From Pseudomonadota bacterium (GTDB taxonomy: Bacteria; Verrucomicrobiota; Verrucomicrobiia; Chthoniobacterales; UBA6821): a DNA stretch of 7,509 bases. The translations under genes and the position numbers were made by a program. Where the stretch lies: positions 1-7,509 of the forward strand of contig RFPR01000099.1 in the NCBI GenBank assembly GCA_009928265.1. The letters are read 5' to 3'. The notes below the pieces were generated by a model, which was not told where the DNA came from, did no database searches, and saw only the letters and a program-made list of their open reading frames with translations. Shown piece by piece: positions 5,472-7,509 of the stretch (position 1 is the first letter of the stretch; each line of letters opens with the position of its first letter).

Positions 5472-7265
5472 ATGTCCGTCGCCAACACCCGTAATTTCTG
5501 CATCATCGCCCACATCGATCACGGGAAGACCACCCTGTCTGATCGTCTGCTGGAGGTGACCAACACGATCGCCAACCGCGACAAGCAGGAACAGGTCCTC
5601 GACTCCATGGACCTCGAACGGGAGCGCGGGATCACGATCAAGTCCCATCCGGTCTCCATGCAGTACCGGGCAAAGGACGGAAAGGAGTACACCCTCAACC
5701 TCATGGACACCCCGGGCCATGTCGACTTCACCTACGAGGTCTCCCGGAGTCTAGCCGCCTGCGAAGGCGCCATCCTCATCGTCGACGCCGCCCAAGGCGT
5801 GGAGGCCCAGACCATGGCCAACATCCACCTGGCCCATAAGCAGCAGCTCGCCATCATCCCTGTCATCAACAAGATCGACCTGCCCAATGCCGATCTCCCC
5901 GCGGTCAAGAAGCAGCTCGAGGACCTGCTTGCCATCCCGGCCGAGGAGGCCATCCCTGCCAGCGCCAAGGCCGGCATCGGGATCGAGGACATCCTCGAGT
6001 CAGTCGTGGCACGCATCCCCTCTCCTCCCGAGGGTGACGGCACACTCCGTGCGCTGGTCTTTGATTCCCTTTTCGACACCTACCGCGGGGTCGTCAGCTA
6101 CGTCCGCGTCTTCTCCGGCGAGATCAAGCCCGGCATGCAGGTCCGCCTCATGTCGACCAACCAGTCCTACGAGGTCAAGGAGGTCGGCATCTTCACTCCG
6201 AAGATGACGGCGACCCAGACAATGCGCGCCGGCGACGTCGGCTACTTCATAGGCAACATCAAGAGCACCGCCGAAATCAAGATCGGCGATACCCTGACCG
6301 ATGCCAAGAAGCCGGCGGCCGAGCCCCTCCCCGGATTCAAGGAAGTCCAGCCGATGGTCTTTAGCGGCATCTACCCCATCAATACCGCCGACTTCGAGCA
6401 GCTCAAGACGGCCATGGGCAAGCTCCAGATCAACGACGCCGCCTTCAACTACATGCCCGAGAGCTCCGTCGCGCTCGGCTTCGGCTTCCGCTGCGGCTTC
6501 CTCGGACTCCTCCACATGGAGATCATTGTCGAGCGCCTCCGTCGCGAATACGACATGGACATCATCGCCACCTACCCGAGCGTCGTCTACGAGGTGGTGA
6601 AGACCAACGGCGAAGTCCTCATGGTCGACAATCCCGCCAACCTCCCCGACATGAGCGTCGTCGAGGAGATCCGCGAGCCGGTTGTGAAGTGCTTCGTCAT
6701 GATTCCCAACGAGAACATCGGCGACATCATGCAAATCATGATGGACAAGCGCGGCGTGGTGGAATCGACCGACTCGATCGACACCAAGCGCGTCATGATC
6801 ACCGCCGTCCTGCCTCTCAACGAGATCCTCGTCGACTTCCACGACAAGATCAAATCGGTCACCCGCGGCTACGGTTCCCTAGACTACGAGCCCGCAGGCT
6901 ACCGCGCCGACCGCCTTGTCAAATTGGAAATGCTTGTCAACAGCGAGCCAGTCGACGCCTTCTCCAGCATCGTCCACCGCGATAAGGCGGAAGGACGCGG
7001 CCGCTCCCTTGCCGCCAAGCTCAAGGAAGTCATCCCCACCCAGCTTTATCAGGTCTCCATCCAGGCCGCCGTCGGTGGCAAGATCGTGGCCCGCGAGAAC
7101 GTCAGCGCCATGCGCAAGAACGTCACCGCCAAGTGCTACGGCGGTGACATCACCCGCAAGCGCAAGCTCCTCGAGAAGCAGAAGGAAGGTAAGAAGCGCA
7201 TGAAGGCGATTGGACAGGTTAACATTCCCCAAGAAGCCTTTATCGAGGTGTTAAAGACCAACTAG
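5472..7265 (+). CDS. lepA: Elongation factor 4 (ribosome-associated GTPase LepA)
   Basis: A translational GTPase related to EF-G that binds ribosomes; reported roles include back-translocation and support of initiation or ribosome assembly. From the ATG at 5472 it has 597 residues (E. coli 599). The GTPase motifs are all present: G1 AHIDHGKTT (13-21), G2 RGITIKS (52-58), G3 DTPGHVDF (79-86) with catalytic His83, G4 NKID (133-136) and G5 SAK (164-166). The EF-G-like middle domains follow, with GFGFRCGFLGLLHMEI, and the LepA-specific C-terminal domain contains GGDITRKRKLLEKQKEGKKRMK and ends in NIPQEAFIEVLKTN. The frame stays open upstream to a GTG at 5382, but the extra 30 residues are not family-like. 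AAGGA at 5451-5455 is about 16 nt upstream, too far for a normal ribosome site. The codons are strongly C-ending, as expected for well-expressed genes. The stop lies inside a hairpin. Confidence 0.98.
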   Translation: MSVANTRNFCIIAHIDHGKTTLSDRLLEVTNTIANRDKQEQVLDSMDLERERGITIKSHPVSMQYRAKDGKEYTLNLMDTPGHVDFTYEVSRSLAACEGAILIVDAAQGVEAQTMANIHLAHKQQLAIIPVINKIDLPNADLPAVKKQLEDLLAIPAEEAIPASAKAGIGIEDILESVVARIPSPPEGDGTLRALVFDSLFDTYRGVVSYVRVFSGEIKPGMQVRLMSTNQSYEVKEVGIFTPKMTATQTMRAGDVGYFIGNIKSTAEIKIGDTLTDAKKPAAEPLPGFKEVQPMVFSGIYPINTADFEQLKTAMGKLQINDAAFNYMPESSVALGFGFRCGFLGLLHMEIIVERLRREYDMDIIATYPSVVYEVVKTNGEVLMVDNPANLPDMSVVEEIREPVVKCFVMIPNENIGDIMQIMMDKRGVVESTDSIDTKRVMITAVLPLNEILVDFHDKIKSVTRGYGSLDYEPAGYRADRLVKLEMLVNSEPVDAFSSIVHRDKAEGRGRSLAAKLKEVIPTQLYQVSIQAAVGGKIVARENVSAMRKNVTAKCYGGDITRKRKLLEKQKEGKKRMKAIGQVNIPQEAFIEVLKTN

Positions 7266-7280
7266 CGTTGGTCTTTAACA
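7249..7280 (+). terminator. Perfect 14-bp hairpin over the lepA stop codon, possible terminator
   Basis: The left arm 7249-7262 (TGTTAAAGACCAAC) and right arm 7267-7280 (GTTGGTCTTTAACA) are exact reverse complements around a 4-nt loop, TAGC, which carries the lepA stop TAG. The left arm encodes the last residues of EF4. No T-run follows directly (the next T-rich stretch is ATTTT at 7289-7293), so it is not a textbook Rho-independent terminator. It could end transcription, protect the 3' end, or act in both directions. Confidence 0.5.
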
Positions 7281-7455
7281 GGATTGGGATTTTCGCGCAT
7301 CGTGTCGTTCTGCTGCGCTTGCAGTAGGTTTTGCTACAGCTGCGCTTGCAGGCCTAACGCTGCATCGAAACTTCCAATCCTTTTGGAATCACTCCAACAG
7401 AGTTCTTGAGCCGGGCTTATCTTTCAAAAAGGGCTCCCGACAGGAATTTCTCCCA
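7266..7455. other. Intergenic region after lepA, no gene seen
   Basis: I see no convincing coding frame, tRNA or rRNA here. The stretch holds the right arm of the stop-codon hairpin, a composite inverted repeat (7280-7381), a smaller hairpin TTCCAA/TTGGAA (7372-7377 with 7383-7388), and a weak 5-bp stem GAGCC/GGCTC (7408-7412 with 7432-7436) around an A-run. It leads straight into the tandem repeat at the right edge. Confidence 0.7.
7280..7381. repeat. Composite inverted repeat with internal 13-bp direct repeat
   Basis: The outer arms 7280-7295 and 7366-7381 are reverse complements at 14 of 16 positions, one of the two exceptions being a possible G-U pair; the first eight bases of the left arm, AGGATTGG, are perfectly matched. 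Inside, GCTGCGCTTGCAG occurs twice (7312-7324 and 7339-7351), 27 nt apart, and each copy contains the small hairpin CTGC-GCTT-GCAG. Between them GTAG/CTAC (7324-7327 with 7334-7337) can also pair. It could be a REP-like or MITE-like element, or a structured RNA. No flanking target duplication was found. Confidence 0.5.
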
Positions 7456-7509
7456 CTGTGCATCCTGTGCATCCTGTGCATCCTGTGCATCCTGTGCATC
7501 CTGTGCATC
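7456..7509. repeat. 9-bp tandem repeat, six exact copies, cut by window edge
   Basis: CTGTGCATC is repeated six times without error over 54 nt and continues to the last base, so the true copy number is unknown. The unit is a multiple of three, but no open gene is seen to contain it. On the other strand the unit reads GATGCACAG. Confidence 0.95.

Noticed and set aside
6000..6842. A 280-codon open frame antisense to lepA
   Set aside because: Its product is dominated by Asp, His, Val and Leu, which is what reverse reading of C-ending lepA codons gives. It has no recognisable domain, and lepA is certain.
7408..7436. Possible terminator GAGCC/GGCTC with an A-run in the loop
   Set aside because: The stem is only 5 bp with a 19-nt loop, and the A/T run lies inside the loop instead of after the stem.
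7456..7509. CRISPR-like array
   Set aside because: The unit is 9 bp with no spacers, so it is a simple tandem repeat.

Overview
This is an ordinary bacterial chromosomal segment rich in housekeeping genes. It holds seven confidently recognisable protein genes, one unrecognised small membrane-anchored protein, and a repeat-rich intergenic tail. The biosynthesis of meso-diaminopimelate (DapA, DapB, DapF) points to a diderm bacterium with DAP-type peptidoglycan. The moderately high GC, the lack of Shine-Dalgarno sequences before most starts and the 9-bp CTGTGCATC tandem repeat made me think of the PVC group, perhaps Verrucomicrobiota. That placement is a guess from general impression and no marker in the window settles it.

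Layout. On the minus strand, read from right to left, runs a tightly packed cluster: trpA (3737-4543), dapF (2864-3673), dapA (1943-2833), dapB (1180-1926), folK (707-1174) and panB (1-687, cut by the left edge). The gaps are 63, 30, 16, 5 and 19 nt, so they are probably one transcript, with a candidate promoter in the 189-nt gap upstream of trpA. Further upstream on the same strand is an unrecognised gene (4733-5344) for a 203-residue single-pass membrane protein. A 127-nt divergent gap separates it from lepA (EF4), which reads rightward at 5472-7265. Beyond lepA, the 244 nt to the right edge hold no gene that I can support. They contain a 14-bp perfect hairpin with the lepA stop codon in its loop, a composite inverted repeat with an internal 13-bp direct repeat, and six exact 9-bp tandem copies that run off the window.

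How the genes fit together. DapA and DapB make tetrahydrodipicolinate and DapF makes meso-DAP for lysine and cell wall; the enzymes between them are not encoded here. TrpA is the alpha subunit of tryptophan synthase, and its partner trpB is not beside it. FolK acts in folate synthesis, and PanB uses a folate cofactor (5,10-methylene-tetrahydrofolate) in pantothenate synthesis, so the folK-panB pair makes metabolic sense. The cluster is therefore a mixed amino-acid, cell-wall and vitamin operon. I found no mobile element, CRISPR array, tRNA, rRNA or defence system, and nothing I would call a new biological system. The least explained parts are the small membrane protein and the structured region after lepA.
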